From NCBI GenBank assembly GCA_027343695.1, contig DAHWKJ010000063.1, positions 1-64,000 of the forward strand: 64,000 nt of DNA, in the 5' to 3' direction. Shown one piece after another: positions 45,546 through 55,185 of the stretch. The stretch comes from Sulfobacillus sp. Its GTDB lineage: Bacteria; Bacillota; Sulfobacillia; Sulfobacillales; Sulfobacillaceae. A program made the translations under genes and the position numbers. The notes below the pieces were generated by a model. The model was not told where the DNA came from. It did not search any database and saw only the letters and a list, made by a program, of their open reading frames with translations. The first letter of the stretch is position 1. Every line of letters begins with the position of its first letter.

Positions 45546-47084
45546 TTAGCGACCGGATATCGGCGGCCACGCCATCCGATAACGCTCAAAGGTTGCGGCG
45601 TGGATTTCAACAAGATCTGATCCTGACCACCCCTCTGACCCCTCTGTCACGATCAGCCCATAGGTTCCCGGTGGAATATGGTCGAATACAAAGACTCCGT
45701 GACTATCCACGGCCCGTGATTGCACCAAAATCCCCGAGGCGTCCGTGAGATGCGCGGTGATGGCTCTACCTGACAGATCCCCGTGGCTAACCAACTCTCC
45801 GGTTAATGTCCCCTCGGCATCTTGTGGTCTCCGCACGCCGACCCATCGCCGCATGATCGGACCCAGAAGTTCGATATCAGGAAGTTCCGCTGGATTATCC
45901 CGGTTCTGCTGTTTCTGCATAGCCTCTTGGTACACCCCGATGGTGTCGCACACCATTTTAGGCAAAGCCCATCGTTGGGCAGCTCGCTCTTGACCCTGTG
46001 TTCCAAGCCTTAGTCGTTGACGCGGGGAGTCGAGCAATTGACACAACGTTTCAGCTAACTGTGCCGCATTCCGAGGATCTACAAGAAAACCATTAACACC
46101 GGATGTAATCATTTCAGGAATGCCTCCAACTCGGGACGCCACAACTGGTTTACCGGCCCATTGGGCTTCGATGACCGCGAAGGGAAATGTATCATGCAAC
46201 GTCGGCAACACGACTAAATCGGCACGACTCAACAATTGTTGCACATCATCTCGAGCGCCTAGAAACTCGACCGCTGCCTCTAAACCATAGGCGTGAGTAT
46301 GTTCTCGTAGGGACTGCCAGAGGATCCCATCGCCGATGAACCAGCACCGAAATGGATAGCCACGGCGGTTCACTAGAGCGAGCGCTTCCAAGAGATAGAT
46401 GTGTCCCTTGATGGGGACTAAACGTGCCGGACAAGCTATTATCGGCATCTCGAGGGGAGCCTTAGGTGTGGCGTTTATGGCGGGGTTAAAAAGACCATAG
46501 GGAATCACATAAGAGGGGGTCAAAGATGGGGGAACGGTATCAAATCCGTTACGCACCCAGGTACAGGGAAAAATCGCCGCGTCAGCGCGCCTTGCACTCA
46601 ATAATTCTTCGCGACGAATGTAGTCGAGCTCCATCGGATGCTTAGATGGGTCACTCACCCTCCATTCGATGGCTTTAACATTATGATACGTCACCACCAC
46701 CGGGATCCGCCTGATGGCACAGCGTTCCAACGCTCGTGCAGCCAAAGGATCTTGGGCATGGATGACGTCATATGCCAGAAGGGGAAATTCTCGGAGTGCC
46801 GTCTCGAAAACCAGGCGTGCAGTTTCACGCCACCGCATCCACTGCGATGCCTCGGGGAAATATCGATCGAAAAATTTGTTCACGACGGGCTCCACGCGTC
46901 GTGCTATCGAGTGTTTGTCAATCCGCATCCCGCTGGAGTGGTAAATCGCGTTTAAGTCCGTGGAATGAGCAATAAACGAGACCTCATGGCCGAGTCTGGT
47001 GAGTTCGTCCATGAGCCCCCGCATATACGTGGAAACTCCGCCCACACGTGGATACGCTAGGTGGGTTACGATAAGAATTTTCAT
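45546..47084 (-). CDS. Glycosyltransferase family 4 with C-terminal beta-sandwich domain
   Basis: 512 residues from the ATG at 47084 (GAGGAC upstream; longer frame to 47219 rejected). Residues 1-395 are a GT4 with GGVSTYMRGLMDEL, CPARLVPIKGHIYLLEALAL and PFAVIEAQWAGKPVVASRVGGIPE. After a linker the last 85-90 residues read TLTGELVSHGDLSGRAITA ... DSHGVFVFDHIPPGTYGLIV, the carboxypeptidase-regulatory/CnaB-like sandwich, normally an extracellular domain. Its presence on a cytosolic transferase is unusual and may give acceptor binding. Confidence 0.88.
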   Translation of the reverse strand: MKILIVTHLAYPRVGGVSTYMRGLMDELTRLGHEVSFIAHSTDLNAIYHSSGMRIDKHSIARRVEPVVNKFFDRYFPEASQWMRWRETARLVFETALREFPLLAYDVIHAQDPLAARALERCAIRRIPVVVTYHNVKAIEWRVSDPSKHPMELDYIRREELLSARRADAAIFPCTWVRNGFDTVPPSLTPSYVIPYGLFNPAINATPKAPLEMPIIACPARLVPIKGHIYLLEALALVNRRGYPFRCWFIGDGILWQSLREHTHAYGLEAAVEFLGARDDVQQLLSRADLVVLPTLHDTFPFAVIEAQWAGKPVVASRVGGIPEMITSGVNGFLVDPRNAAQLAETLCQLLDSPRQRLRLGTQGQERAAQRWALPKMVCDTIGVYQEAMQKQQNRDNPAELPDIELLGPIMRRWVGVRRPQDAEGTLTGELVSHGDLSGRAITAHLTDASGILVQSRAVDSHGVFVFDHIPPGTYGLIVTEGSEGWSGSDLVEIHAATFERYRMAWPPISGR

Positions 47085-47234
47085 AATCGCGTCCTCGAAT
47101 TCGGCGTAGACGTCGTCCTCTACTATGCTATGCCGGCGATCCGCTTGAGGACTACAAATCTCCCATGCACCCTGAGCTATAACGACGCATAGGATGTCGC
47201 GGGCAGAAAATTTTTCCAAACCAGGAGGTTCACG

Positions 47235-48302
47235 GTGAAAGCACTCATTCTATCTGGAGGAACCGGCACGCGATTACGCCCTCTGACGCACACTGGTGCC
47301 AAGCAGTTAATGCCGATCGCCAACAAGCCCGTTTTGTACTACGCCTTGGAAACCCTTCGGGATGCCGGTATCCAAGAGGTGGGCATCGTCGTCGGCCATA
47401 CCCACAAAGAGATCCGATCCGCAGTGGAGGATGGCCAACGCTGGGGTCTGCACGTCACCTACATTGTTCAGGATGCCCCGCGAGGTTTAGCCGACGCCGT
47501 GCGCATTGCGGAGACTTTCATTGGACATGAGCCGTTTTTAGTGTATTTAGGGGATAATCTCATCCGAGAGCCGCTCCGCGAGGTGGTATTGCAGTTCGCC
47601 TCTATGGGTAGTAATGCACTCATTTTACTGAGTTCCGTCCCCCGTCCTGAACAATTTGGCGTGGCAGAACTGGTCGACGGACAGGTTGTTCGCTTAATTG
47701 AGAAACCCACCGTAACCGACAGCAATTTAGCACTTGTAGGGGTCTACGTATTCGATCACACCATCTTTGAAGCCGTAAAATCCATAGGCTTATCTTGGCG
47801 CCGAGAATATGAAATCACCGATGCGATCCAATATCTGGTAGACCATCAGTATCGAGTATCGGCCCATGTCCTCACCGGCTGGTGGAAAGACACCGGAACC
47901 CCACACGACGTAGTCGAAGCCAACCGCCTGATTCTCGATTCGCTCGAATCTTCGATAACAGGATTGGTAGACGCAGACTCTAGCCTATCAGGGTCCGTAG
48001 TCCTGGAGCCAGGCGCCCAAGTCATTCGCAGTGTGGTTCGGGGGCCTGCAATTATCGGGCGCCATGCCGTGATCCGCGACGCTTATGTGGGGCCTTTTAC
48101 GGCCCTCGGCAACACTGTCCAAATTATAGGGAGCGAGATCGAAAACAGTGTGGTATTGGCAGGAACCCGCATTGAAAATGTTCCGGTCCGCATTGATGGA
48201 AGTTTGATTGGTCAGGATGTTCTTCTCCTATACAACAGGGACTATCGCCCCCATGCGTGGAGTTTCGTCTTAGGCGATCATAGCCGAGCAGATTTCCGAT
48301 AA
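47235..48302 (+). CDS. Glucose-1-phosphate thymidylyltransferase, long form (RmlA-like)
   Basis: 355 residues. Nucleotidyltransferase signature ALILSGGTGTRLRPLTHTGAKQLMPI, product site GDNL and WWKDTGTPHDVVEANRLIL. The last 100 residues form a left-handed beta-helix (IIGRHAVIRDAYVGPFTALG), as in archaeal and antibiotic-pathway (StrD-type) enzymes, not the short RmlA. GTG start with AGGAGG 6 nt upstream. Makes dTDP- or UDP-glucose; rmlB-D are absent here. It diverges from the rest of the cluster. Confidence 0.9.
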   Translation: MKALILSGGTGTRLRPLTHTGAKQLMPIANKPVLYYALETLRDAGIQEVGIVVGHTHKEIRSAVEDGQRWGLHVTYIVQDAPRGLADAVRIAETFIGHEPFLVYLGDNLIREPLREVVLQFASMGSNALILLSSVPRPEQFGVAELVDGQVVRLIEKPTVTDSNLALVGVYVFDHTIFEAVKSIGLSWRREYEITDAIQYLVDHQYRVSAHVLTGWWKDTGTPHDVVEANRLILDSLESSITGLVDADSSLSGSVVLEPGAQVIRSVVRGPAIIGRHAVIRDAYVGPFTALGNTVQIIGSEIENSVVLAGTRIENVPVRIDGSLIGQDVLLLYNRDYRPHAWSFVLGDHSRADFR

Positions 48303-48390
48303 CCGAGAATCAAGAACCAGTTAAGCCATGGGCTAAAAAAGGAAATCCACCTCTCTTTACGATGCTCGTGCACGTCATGAGGGACTTGGC

Positions 48391-49566
48391 CTAGGGGACA
48401 AACACCACCTTAACCACGCCATCCCGTCGCGCCGCAAATTTTTTGTAAGCCTCCGGAGCCTCATGGAGGCTGGCATGATTCGTCACAATCTTTCCTGGAT
48501 GGGCCCCTTTCGTTAAAATAAGGTCTCGTAGCATCCGGTTGTATCGGCGATCCGGGGTCCGCCCCAACCCCAGTGCAATGCCTTTACTGAATAGCAACCC
48601 CCAGGGTACCGTCAACCGCCCATCCGCGAACCCTCCCACCGGAGAAGGACTGTGATCCTTCTTCGGATACACCCCAATAATGCCGAGGCTCCCTCCAGGA
48701 TTTACCACACGAGCCAAATCCGTAATGACCTGACTTGGATTCTCCCGTGACGGATGGATCCGGTCCAATGCCTGAAACCCCACCGCATCAATGCCACAAT
48801 CAACCCCCGGTAATGCCGTTTCTCCGGGAGGAAGCCCGCTATCCCGACGGTAGGCTAGAATCTGGTCGACGGGGTCCCCATCCTGAAAATTTACCGGGAT
48901 GGCCCCTAAGGTCTGGGACAGGTGCAATCGTTCCGGTACATTATCTACCACAAACACCAGGCTCGCACCCCGCAGTAACGCACTATAAGCCGACAATAGA
49001 CCAATCGGCCCTGCTCCGAATACCGCCACCGTCGATCCCGCCTGAACCCGGGCGAGGTCGGTCGCATGCCACCCGCTCACAAAGCCGTCCGCGAGCATCA
49101 CGAAGTCATCTTCCCAATGGTCGCCGGGCTTTCCGGGCACTGGCATGCAGTTGGCATCTGCGAAGGGCACCCGCAAGAATTCCGCTTGCCCGCCTGGATA
49201 ATTGCCCTTATTTGTATACCCAAAGGCGGCTCCCACCCGTCCTGGGCGCATCGTAAGGCATTGTGCCGTCCGTTCCCGCGCACAATTTACACACACTCCA
49301 CAGTACACATGGGCTGGCACTACCACACGCATTCCGGACTTAATCAGGCGTACTGATGACCCGACCTCTTGGACAACCCCTAACACTTCGTGGCCGAATA
49401 CCATACCAATCTCGGGGGGAATGCGCCCTTCATACATGTGTAAATCGCTGCCACAAAGGGCACTAGAAGTCACCCTCACGATGGCGTCCAGCGGGTCTTG
49501 AATGATAGGTTGGCTGAGATTCTCGACTGAGACCTGCCCAGGGCCTTGGTAAGTTACTGCCTTCAT
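48391..49566 (-). CDS. Zinc-dependent alcohol dehydrogenase (MDR)
   Basis: 391 residues from the ATG at 49566 (GGGAGAT upstream). Catalytic zinc: Cys38 (ALCGSD) and GHEVLG His; structural zinc Cys set in YCGVCVNCARERTAQC; NAD fold VAVFGAGPIGLL. Longer than sorbitol dehydrogenases, it resembles the glutathione-independent formaldehyde-dehydrogenase branch (insert GYTNKGNYPGGQAEFLRVP). The YCGVCVNC box is complete. Substrate unknown; it faces away from the GH31 gene. Confidence 0.92.
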   Translation of the reverse strand: MKAVTYQGPGQVSVENLSQPIIQDPLDAIVRVTSSALCGSDLHMYEGRIPPEIGMVFGHEVLGVVQEVGSSVRLIKSGMRVVVPAHVYCGVCVNCARERTAQCLTMRPGRVGAAFGYTNKGNYPGGQAEFLRVPFADANCMPVPGKPGDHWEDDFVMLADGFVSGWHATDLARVQAGSTVAVFGAGPIGLLSAYSALLRGASLVFVVDNVPERLHLSQTLGAIPVNFQDGDPVDQILAYRRDSGLPPGETALPGVDCGIDAVGFQALDRIHPSRENPSQVITDLARVVNPGGSLGIIGVYPKKDHSPSPVGGFADGRLTVPWGLLFSKGIALGLGRTPDRRYNRMLRDLILTKGAHPGKIVTNHASLHEAPEAYKKFAARRDGVVKVVFVP

Positions 49567-49703
49567 TGTGCATCTCCCGTTCTGTTCGTGTAGGACCATG
49601 ATCGGATGGTGTGGGCCCCCGACTTTGTATTCCACCATTTAAATTTTTCATGCTTACACGGTGAATGACCCTCAATCTCTGTCCATCGGTTCTAGCGCCA
49701 TGC

Positions 49704-49709
49704 TATAAT
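49704..49709 (+). promoter_or_regulatory. Extended -10 promoter of the GH31-transporter operon
   Basis: TGCTATAAT (TGnTATAAT). It lies inside the longest GH31 frame, so starts upstream of it cannot be used by this promoter. Confidence 0.6.
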
Positions 49710-49763
49710 GGCGCTCATGATATCTTGCGGTTCCGACCAGGAAGGCGATGCGCTCTGAAGCAC

Positions 49764-52133
49764 GTGGTGAACGAGATCTGGATCCATCTCCGACCCAACC
49801 CTTGGCGTATTATCATCGGGAACCATGGCTCCCCAGAACCGCTTCTCGTCCTTCCTTTAGCCCTCCTAGCCGTCGCCCCCGCGGGTCGTGTTACCGTAAA
49901 GCACCGCATTGCTTGGGATTTTATTGGCGAGTCGCTGCGTCCTAGATCCCGTATCATTCCCCCATCTGAACCGCTGGATGATATTCAGCATTTGGTGTTG
50001 CGCACCACAGACCCTCATACCGATGTCATATTCCAGGTGAGCCGACCGGAGCGCTGGCAACTGCATCTTCATGTGACCACCACCAACCCCGCGATGAACC
50101 GCATTGACCTTGGATTCCACGCAGACCCGGACGACCACTGGCTCGGTTTTGGCGAACATGGCCACCCCATTCGTCCCCCTGCGTCCTTTGATTCATGGGT
50201 CGAAGAAGGTCCTGTCGGTCTGGGTCGTTGGTCCCGATGGCTAAAGTTTACCGGTCGGGTGCCGTTCCCCAAGGGTCCCTACACGTCGTACGCGAGCCTT
50301 CCCCTGTGGCTCTCGTCCAAAGGGTATAGCGCCTGGTTCGAGAATCGCGAATTGTTGCGATGGACCCTTATCCCCCGACAACGCCAGGTCACGGCGTGGG
50401 CCCCCGAGATTCACCTGAACTTGGTCGTGGGAGCACAGCCACTCACCGTTCTCACCCGCCAATTTACGGTGATGGGGACCCCTCCGACACCCCCTCCGTG
50501 GGTTTTTGGTCCGTGGAACGATAGTGTCCGCGGCCAAGACCGCGCGGTCGCTTTGGTAGAGATGCTGCGATCCCGTCGCATCCCGTCAAACGCCGTTTGG
50601 ATCGAAGATTGGATGGGTTCCTGGGAGAATACCCAACGCTTTTGGATGCGACCCTTGTCGCATCAGGTGGACCCAACGCTCTACCCGGACCTCCGAAGCC
50701 TGTCGGAGCGTTTGCACCGGTCGGGCTTTCGCCTGCTCGGTTACTTTTGCCCCGAGATCACAGAGGGTAGTGAACTCTACCAAGAAGCTCTCGAGAACCA
50801 TCTGCTGGTACGCATGTCAGACGGCACTCCGGCCCGCATTGATGTGCTGGGTATCCAACATGGAGAGCTGGATTTGACCCATCCCGATGCCACCCGGTGG
50901 TTCGCCACGCGTTGCCTCCAACCAGCTGAAGCGTTAGGCTTTGATGGATGGATGGCGGATTTCGGAGAATACCTTCCACCTCAAGCCCGCTTATCCGACG
51001 GCAGTACCGGATGGTCTCGCCACAACGAGTGGCCTCTTTTGTGGCAAAAGCTACATCGAGAGTTCTGGGACGCCACCCGACCGGATCACGATTACACCTT
51101 CTTCGTACGCTCCGCGAGCCTCGGCAGTCATTGCGTAGCACCAGTGCTGTGGGGCGGTGATTCTGACACCGACTTTGAGTTTGCGGACGGCCTTCCCACC
51201 GTAGTCCCACAAGTCCTCTCGGCACAATTGGCAGGGTTCTTCTACTGGTCGACGGACATCGCGGGATACATGACATTTGGAGTCACCAGACCCGCAACCA
51301 AACCGCTTTTTTGTCGCTGGGTCGAACTCGGCGCCTTGCTCCCCGTGATGCGGACTCATCACGGTACTGCGCGCCCCCGTAATTGGACCTTGCTCGGTGA
51401 CGAAGAGACGACTGCGATCTACACCCGATACGCGCGACTTCATACTGCGCTGTACCCATTCTGGCACCATCTTTCACGTCAAGGAGGCCAGCCCTTAATT
51501 CGAGCGCTGGCACTGGAGTTCCCGGACGACGCTCTGGCATGGACGCTCGATCAACAATTCTTGATTGGGCGGACTCTCTTGGTCGCCCCGGTGGTAAAAA
51601 AATCGGGACGCCGGCATCGGGTCTATATCCCGTCGGGATCCTGGCGATACTGGTGGAGCTCGCGCGTGGATATTGGCCCAGCCTGGATTCAGTTAGACGT
51701 ACCCCTCGACCAGATCCCGATATGGATCCGCCAAGGACAGGCTCTTCCCCTATTGGAAGGAGCCGCCTTGACGGATCGTCCAGAAGGCATTGTGGATAGC
51801 CTAGCACGCATCTCCGATGGGCCCGGAGTCGGTCTGGACCAAGCTCTGATGGCGATCACCGTCTATGGCTGGGGGGTGCTTGAGAACGACCAGACTTACC
51901 AGCTCCCAGGTCGCGGCTCCTTGACTCTTCATCGTAAAGAGGCTACGAAGAAATCTTTAGAATCCTGGGGTCGAGCAAAATACCATGACCATTTGCCCTA
52001 TGGATTTAGCGACGGTGGTAGACTGTGGCTAGGACCGGGGGAAAGCGTCGATCTACAAACTGGTTATGGCGATTTCGTTTTGACGACAAGTGAAGACTGC
52101 CCGGCTCGGCATTACATTCTACGTTGGCAATGA
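49764..52133 (+). CDS. GH31 glycoside hydrolase, probable sulfoquinovosidase-like
   Basis: 789 residues from the GTG at 49764; the frame opens at 49665 but the promoter at 49704 rules that out. The site GGAAGG is 18 nt upstream of this GTG, so a CTG at 49755 is possible. GH31 barrel with nucleophile Asp399 in GWMADFGEYLP and acid/base Asp466 (WGGDSDTD), then Tyr502 (IAGYMTF). The 67 and 36 residue spacings equal those of E. coli YihQ as I recall (D405, D472, Y508), and Arg292 (TQRFW) lies where the sulfonate-binding Arg is expected, though the Trp is offset. Retaining alpha-glycosidase, cytosolic (no signal peptide). Stop lies 11 bp before the transporter start. Confidence 0.85.
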   Translation: MVNEIWIHLRPNPWRIIIGNHGSPEPLLVLPLALLAVAPAGRVTVKHRIAWDFIGESLRPRSRIIPPSEPLDDIQHLVLRTTDPHTDVIFQVSRPERWQLHLHVTTTNPAMNRIDLGFHADPDDHWLGFGEHGHPIRPPASFDSWVEEGPVGLGRWSRWLKFTGRVPFPKGPYTSYASLPLWLSSKGYSAWFENRELLRWTLIPRQRQVTAWAPEIHLNLVVGAQPLTVLTRQFTVMGTPPTPPPWVFGPWNDSVRGQDRAVALVEMLRSRRIPSNAVWIEDWMGSWENTQRFWMRPLSHQVDPTLYPDLRSLSERLHRSGFRLLGYFCPEITEGSELYQEALENHLLVRMSDGTPARIDVLGIQHGELDLTHPDATRWFATRCLQPAEALGFDGWMADFGEYLPPQARLSDGSTGWSRHNEWPLLWQKLHREFWDATRPDHDYTFFVRSASLGSHCVAPVLWGGDSDTDFEFADGLPTVVPQVLSAQLAGFFYWSTDIAGYMTFGVTRPATKPLFCRWVELGALLPVMRTHHGTARPRNWTLLGDEETTAIYTRYARLHTALYPFWHHLSRQGGQPLIRALALEFPDDALAWTLDQQFLIGRTLLVAPVVKKSGRRHRVYIPSGSWRYWWSSRVDIGPAWIQLDVPLDQIPIWIRQGQALPLLEGAALTDRPEGIVDSLARISDGPGVGLDQALMAITVYGWGVLENDQTYQLPGRGSLTLHRKEATKKSLESWGRAKYHDHLPYGFSDGGRLWLGPGESVDLQTGYGDFVLTTSEDCPARHYILRWQ

Positions 52134-52144
52134 GGAGCTTTCTT

Positions 52145-53452
52145 ATGAGGACACGATTACCTCACCCACATTGGTACGCATTAGGGAACTTAGGGTCCAA
52201 CATCTTTAGTCAAGCTTTTGCCACCTTTGCACTTTTCTTCTATATTGATCATTTGCGCGGACCCATCGGGGCCATCACCGTGGTCATGGCAATCCAAAGT
52301 GTGTGGCACGCCGTGCTCAACCCAATTCTGGGCCAACTTTCTGACCGTACTCGGTCCACACGCGGTCGCCGGGTTCCCTACATTGCGGGATTGGCCGTCC
52401 CCCTTGGTGTGGTCTTCGCCCTATTTTGGCACCCATTGGTGGAGCACTCCGAATTGGCGCTGTATTTCCTGGTATTGGTGGTCTTATTTGATACCCTTTA
52501 TTTAGCCGTAGTCCTAAACTGGACCAGTCTCTTTCCGGAAATGTTTCGTACCATTGCGGAAAGAACCCGTGCCCAATCTTCGCGACAAGCAATCGGGATC
52601 GTGGCCCTCATGATCGGCGTGGCCGCCCCTCCTCTTATCTATGGCCATTGGGGATGGACCACAATGGGCGTCCTCCTGGCCAGCATTGGTACTCTCGGCT
52701 TCCTTTTGTCCCTCCGGGGTTCTATCGAGACGCCGCGCATCACTTCCGTCCCGGTGCGCCCCTGGCAACTGTCCGAGCCCTGGCAGCTCTTTCGGTCGGC
52801 GGCGGGATTCCGGCGCTATTTAGCCACCAATTTTCTGGTTCAGCTGACTTTAGGCCTGATTCCTGCAGTGCTTCCGTTTTACGCGAAATACGTCCTGCAT
52901 ATCCACCATGGTTTATTAAGCTTGGTGTTGGCGAGCATCTTCGTTGTGGCCCTGGCCACCGTAGTGCCCTGGACAGGTTGGATTCGACGTCACGGCTCGC
53001 ATCGGGCCATTCGCTGGGCCATCGGATGCCTCGCCGTTGGTGTTATGCCATTTATTTGGGCCCAGAGCCTCACTTGGGTGTTTGCCGGCACCATCATGAT
53101 CGGCATTGGTTTAGCGGGATTTCTGTCACTGGCCGATGTGTTGCTTGCCGAGGTCATCGATCTCGACGCCGCGCAAACCCAGATGCGTCGCGAAGGACTC
53201 TTTTATGGCATCAATGGCTTTGTGTTGCGCCTTGGCGTCTCCATCCAAGCCCTTTTGCTCTATCTGGTTCTCCATTTTTCGGGATACCAGGCCAACCCCC
53301 GAGGTATTGCGCCACCGTTGGTTTCCATCGGGTTTCGGACCTTGGTCGGCGTCATTCCGCTTGTCCTCTTATGTTGTGCCTGGTGGATTATTCGCCACTT
53401 CGATGTACCCCAGAGTCCCGCTGCTCGAGACCTGAGTGAGGAGCTCGCCTAA
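52145..53452 (+). CDS. GPH-family sugar/cation symporter (MelB-like)
   Basis: 435 residues, about twelve TM helices. GPH motif DRTRSTRGRRVPYI after TM2 and the loop ILGQLSDR match MelB and the YihO/YihP permeases. ATG at 52145 with GAGGAG 7 nt upstream. It should import the glycoside hydrolysed by the GH31 enzyme, 11 bp upstream. The 3' end overlaps the minus-strand GNAT by 4 nt. Confidence 0.9.
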   Translation: MRTRLPHPHWYALGNLGSNIFSQAFATFALFFYIDHLRGPIGAITVVMAIQSVWHAVLNPILGQLSDRTRSTRGRRVPYIAGLAVPLGVVFALFWHPLVEHSELALYFLVLVVLFDTLYLAVVLNWTSLFPEMFRTIAERTRAQSSRQAIGIVALMIGVAAPPLIYGHWGWTTMGVLLASIGTLGFLLSLRGSIETPRITSVPVRPWQLSEPWQLFRSAAGFRRYLATNFLVQLTLGLIPAVLPFYAKYVLHIHHGLLSLVLASIFVVALATVVPWTGWIRRHGSHRAIRWAIGCLAVGVMPFIWAQSLTWVFAGTIMIGIGLAGFLSLADVLLAEVIDLDAAQTQMRREGLFYGINGFVLRLGVSIQALLLYLVLHFSGYQANPRGIAPPLVSIGFRTLVGVIPLVLLCCAWWIIRHFDVPQSPAARDLSEELA

Positions 53453-53955
53453 TCCGGATCCCAGCGCATGGTCACAAACGGATACTGTGCCCCGTTCGTG
53501 TCGACCCACCGATTTCCTGTGACGTGAAATCCGGCCCGGCGGTATACCGTAATGGCCCGCACATTAAATTCCGCCACCATGAGGTCAACCGACTGCCTTC
53601 CCCACTGTCCTTCGATAAATTGTAGAGCACGTTTTACAAAGTATAGTCCGACCCCGATCCCGGTCAACTCCGGACGCATCCCAAGCCCTAGACCAATCCG
53701 CCCGTTGGTCCACTGGAATTCGAGAAACCCCAAAATGTTCACGTCCCGAGCTGAGACCACCCAATAACTCACCCCTTCGGGTGGGTCCAATAGCTCTCTT
53801 AGGTCTTCGGGATCCTTATCCCCATTGTAAAAATCATAAGGTGGGGGATAGCGCCACTCGGCGATCATCCGAGCCTGGTCACGACTCATGGTGCTCACGT
53901 GCCAGTTCTGCCAATCTATCTCAGGCCCTTCACCGAGTCCTAACCATGCGTCCAT
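53449..53955 (-). CDS. GNAT-family acetyltransferase (aminoglycoside-type RimI-like)
   Basis: 168 residues: MSRDQARMIAEWRYPPPYDFYNG in the N-terminus and RPELTGIGVGLYFVKRALQF as the acetyl-CoA loop, NVRAITVYRRAGFHVTG in motif B. Common in Bacilli as small-molecule or peptide acetylases. ATG at 53955. Convergent with the transporter gene, sharing stop-codon bases. Confidence 0.9.
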   Translation of the reverse strand: MDAWLGLGEGPEIDWQNWHVSTMSRDQARMIAEWRYPPPYDFYNGDKDPEDLRELLDPPEGVSYWVVSARDVNILGFLEFQWTNGRIGLGLGMRPELTGIGVGLYFVKRALQFIEGQWGRQSVDLMVAEFNVRAITVYRRAGFHVTGNRWVDTNGAQYPFVTMRWDPD

Positions 53956-54119
53956 AACACAACCGTCCCTTGGCTCATTTTCGCGATACTGTGAAAGGTT
54001 TTGCCGCGCCGGAAAACCGTTCCAGATCTCTTGTCAGGTCCTCTGAGTTCTGATACAAAGTTCTTGGACCTCATCCCTATTATGTTACACCCGAGGATTT
54101 CCAGAAAGAGGCTCACTTC

Positions 54120-55154
54120 ATGGGACGCACACTCATCATTGGAGGCACCCGATTCATGGGATACCAGCTCGTCTGGCGCCTATTGGCGACCGGTGAAAAG
54201 GTAACCATCCTGAACCGAGGACATCACCCAGACCCATTTTCCAATCGGGTGGAGCGTCTTGGGGCCGACCGCACCTCGGTCGACTTTGCTACAGTGCTAA
54301 AAGGCCGTGATTTTGATACCGTCGTGGACTTTGCCGCGTATACTGCCGTCGATGCCCAAGGCGCGGTGGAGGTGCTCCGAGATCGGACGGGGCATTATAT
54401 CTTCATCAGTTCGGGAGCCGTCTATATGGTTCAGGAAGGCGCGTCCATCCCATGCACCCATCCCTGGTCAGAATCCGACTATGTTAATGCGGTGACTAAC
54501 CCCCCCGCCCTAGCGGATGATATACCTAGTTGGCGCTATGGCATAGGCAAACGCGAAGCCGAAACCATTCTAAGAGAGGCCTGGGCCAGCTACGGCTTCC
54601 CCATCACCTGCCTTCGGTTACCGGTCGTTAACGGCGAACGAGATCCCGAACGTCGCCTCGAAGGTTATCTCTGGCGCATTCTAGATGGGGGTCCGGTACT
54701 GCTGCCCGATGCAGGAACCAACCAGATTCGACAAGTGTACAGTGGTGATGTGGCCAAGGCGATTGTCGGGATGCGAGGTCTCAAAAGCACCTTTGGAGAA
54801 GCCTTTAATCTATCCCAAGACGAAGAGCCTACTCTTGCCGAGTTGGTGCAACTCATGTCGGACCTACTGGGTGCACCGCTCCGCGTCCAAAACATCACAG
54901 ACGCCTCCCTCATCCACGCTGGCCTGTTACCCCGACGCGTCTCGCCGTTTAGCGGGAAATGGTCATCCCGACTCAATCCGACACGAGCTAAGGAGTTATT
55001 GGGCTTTCGCCATGAGCCATTGGCCCAATATCTCGACAAAATTATCTCGACCTGGCTGAGTTATCCTCCGACCACGCCCCCCGACGGCTATCGCGACCGA
55101 GAGCAGGAAATTGCCCTCGCCATGAATCAGGGCAATTTATCAGATGCCCCGTAA
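54120..55154 (+). CDS. NAD(P)-binding epimerase/reductase
   Basis: 344 residues, atypical extended SDR: TLIIGGTRFMGYQLVWRLLATGEKVTILNRG, VDFAAYTAVD, FISSGAVYM and YGIGKREAETIL (Tyr-x3-Lys). The sequence resembles plant-plastid and bacterial mRNA-binding/epimerase-like proteins (GGTRFxG clade). AAAGAGG lies 7-8 nt before the ATG. Substrate unknown; it does not belong to the glycan cluster. Confidence 0.88.
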   Translation: MGRTLIIGGTRFMGYQLVWRLLATGEKVTILNRGHHPDPFSNRVERLGADRTSVDFATVLKGRDFDTVVDFAAYTAVDAQGAVEVLRDRTGHYIFISSGAVYMVQEGASIPCTHPWSESDYVNAVTNPPALADDIPSWRYGIGKREAETILREAWASYGFPITCLRLPVVNGERDPERRLEGYLWRILDGGPVLLPDAGTNQIRQVYSGDVAKAIVGMRGLKSTFGEAFNLSQDEEPTLAELVQLMSDLLGAPLRVQNITDASLIHAGLLPRRVSPFSGKWSSRLNPTRAKELLGFRHEPLAQYLDKIISTWLSYPPTTPPDGYRDREQEIALAMNQGNLSDAP

Positions 55155-55185
55155 AACTCCATCGTTCAGGACCGAGATATCAGGC

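Noticed and set aside
49665-49763. Longer GH31 N-terminus
   Set aside because: A TGCTATAAT promoter lies inside it and no good ribosome site precedes the ATG at 49665.
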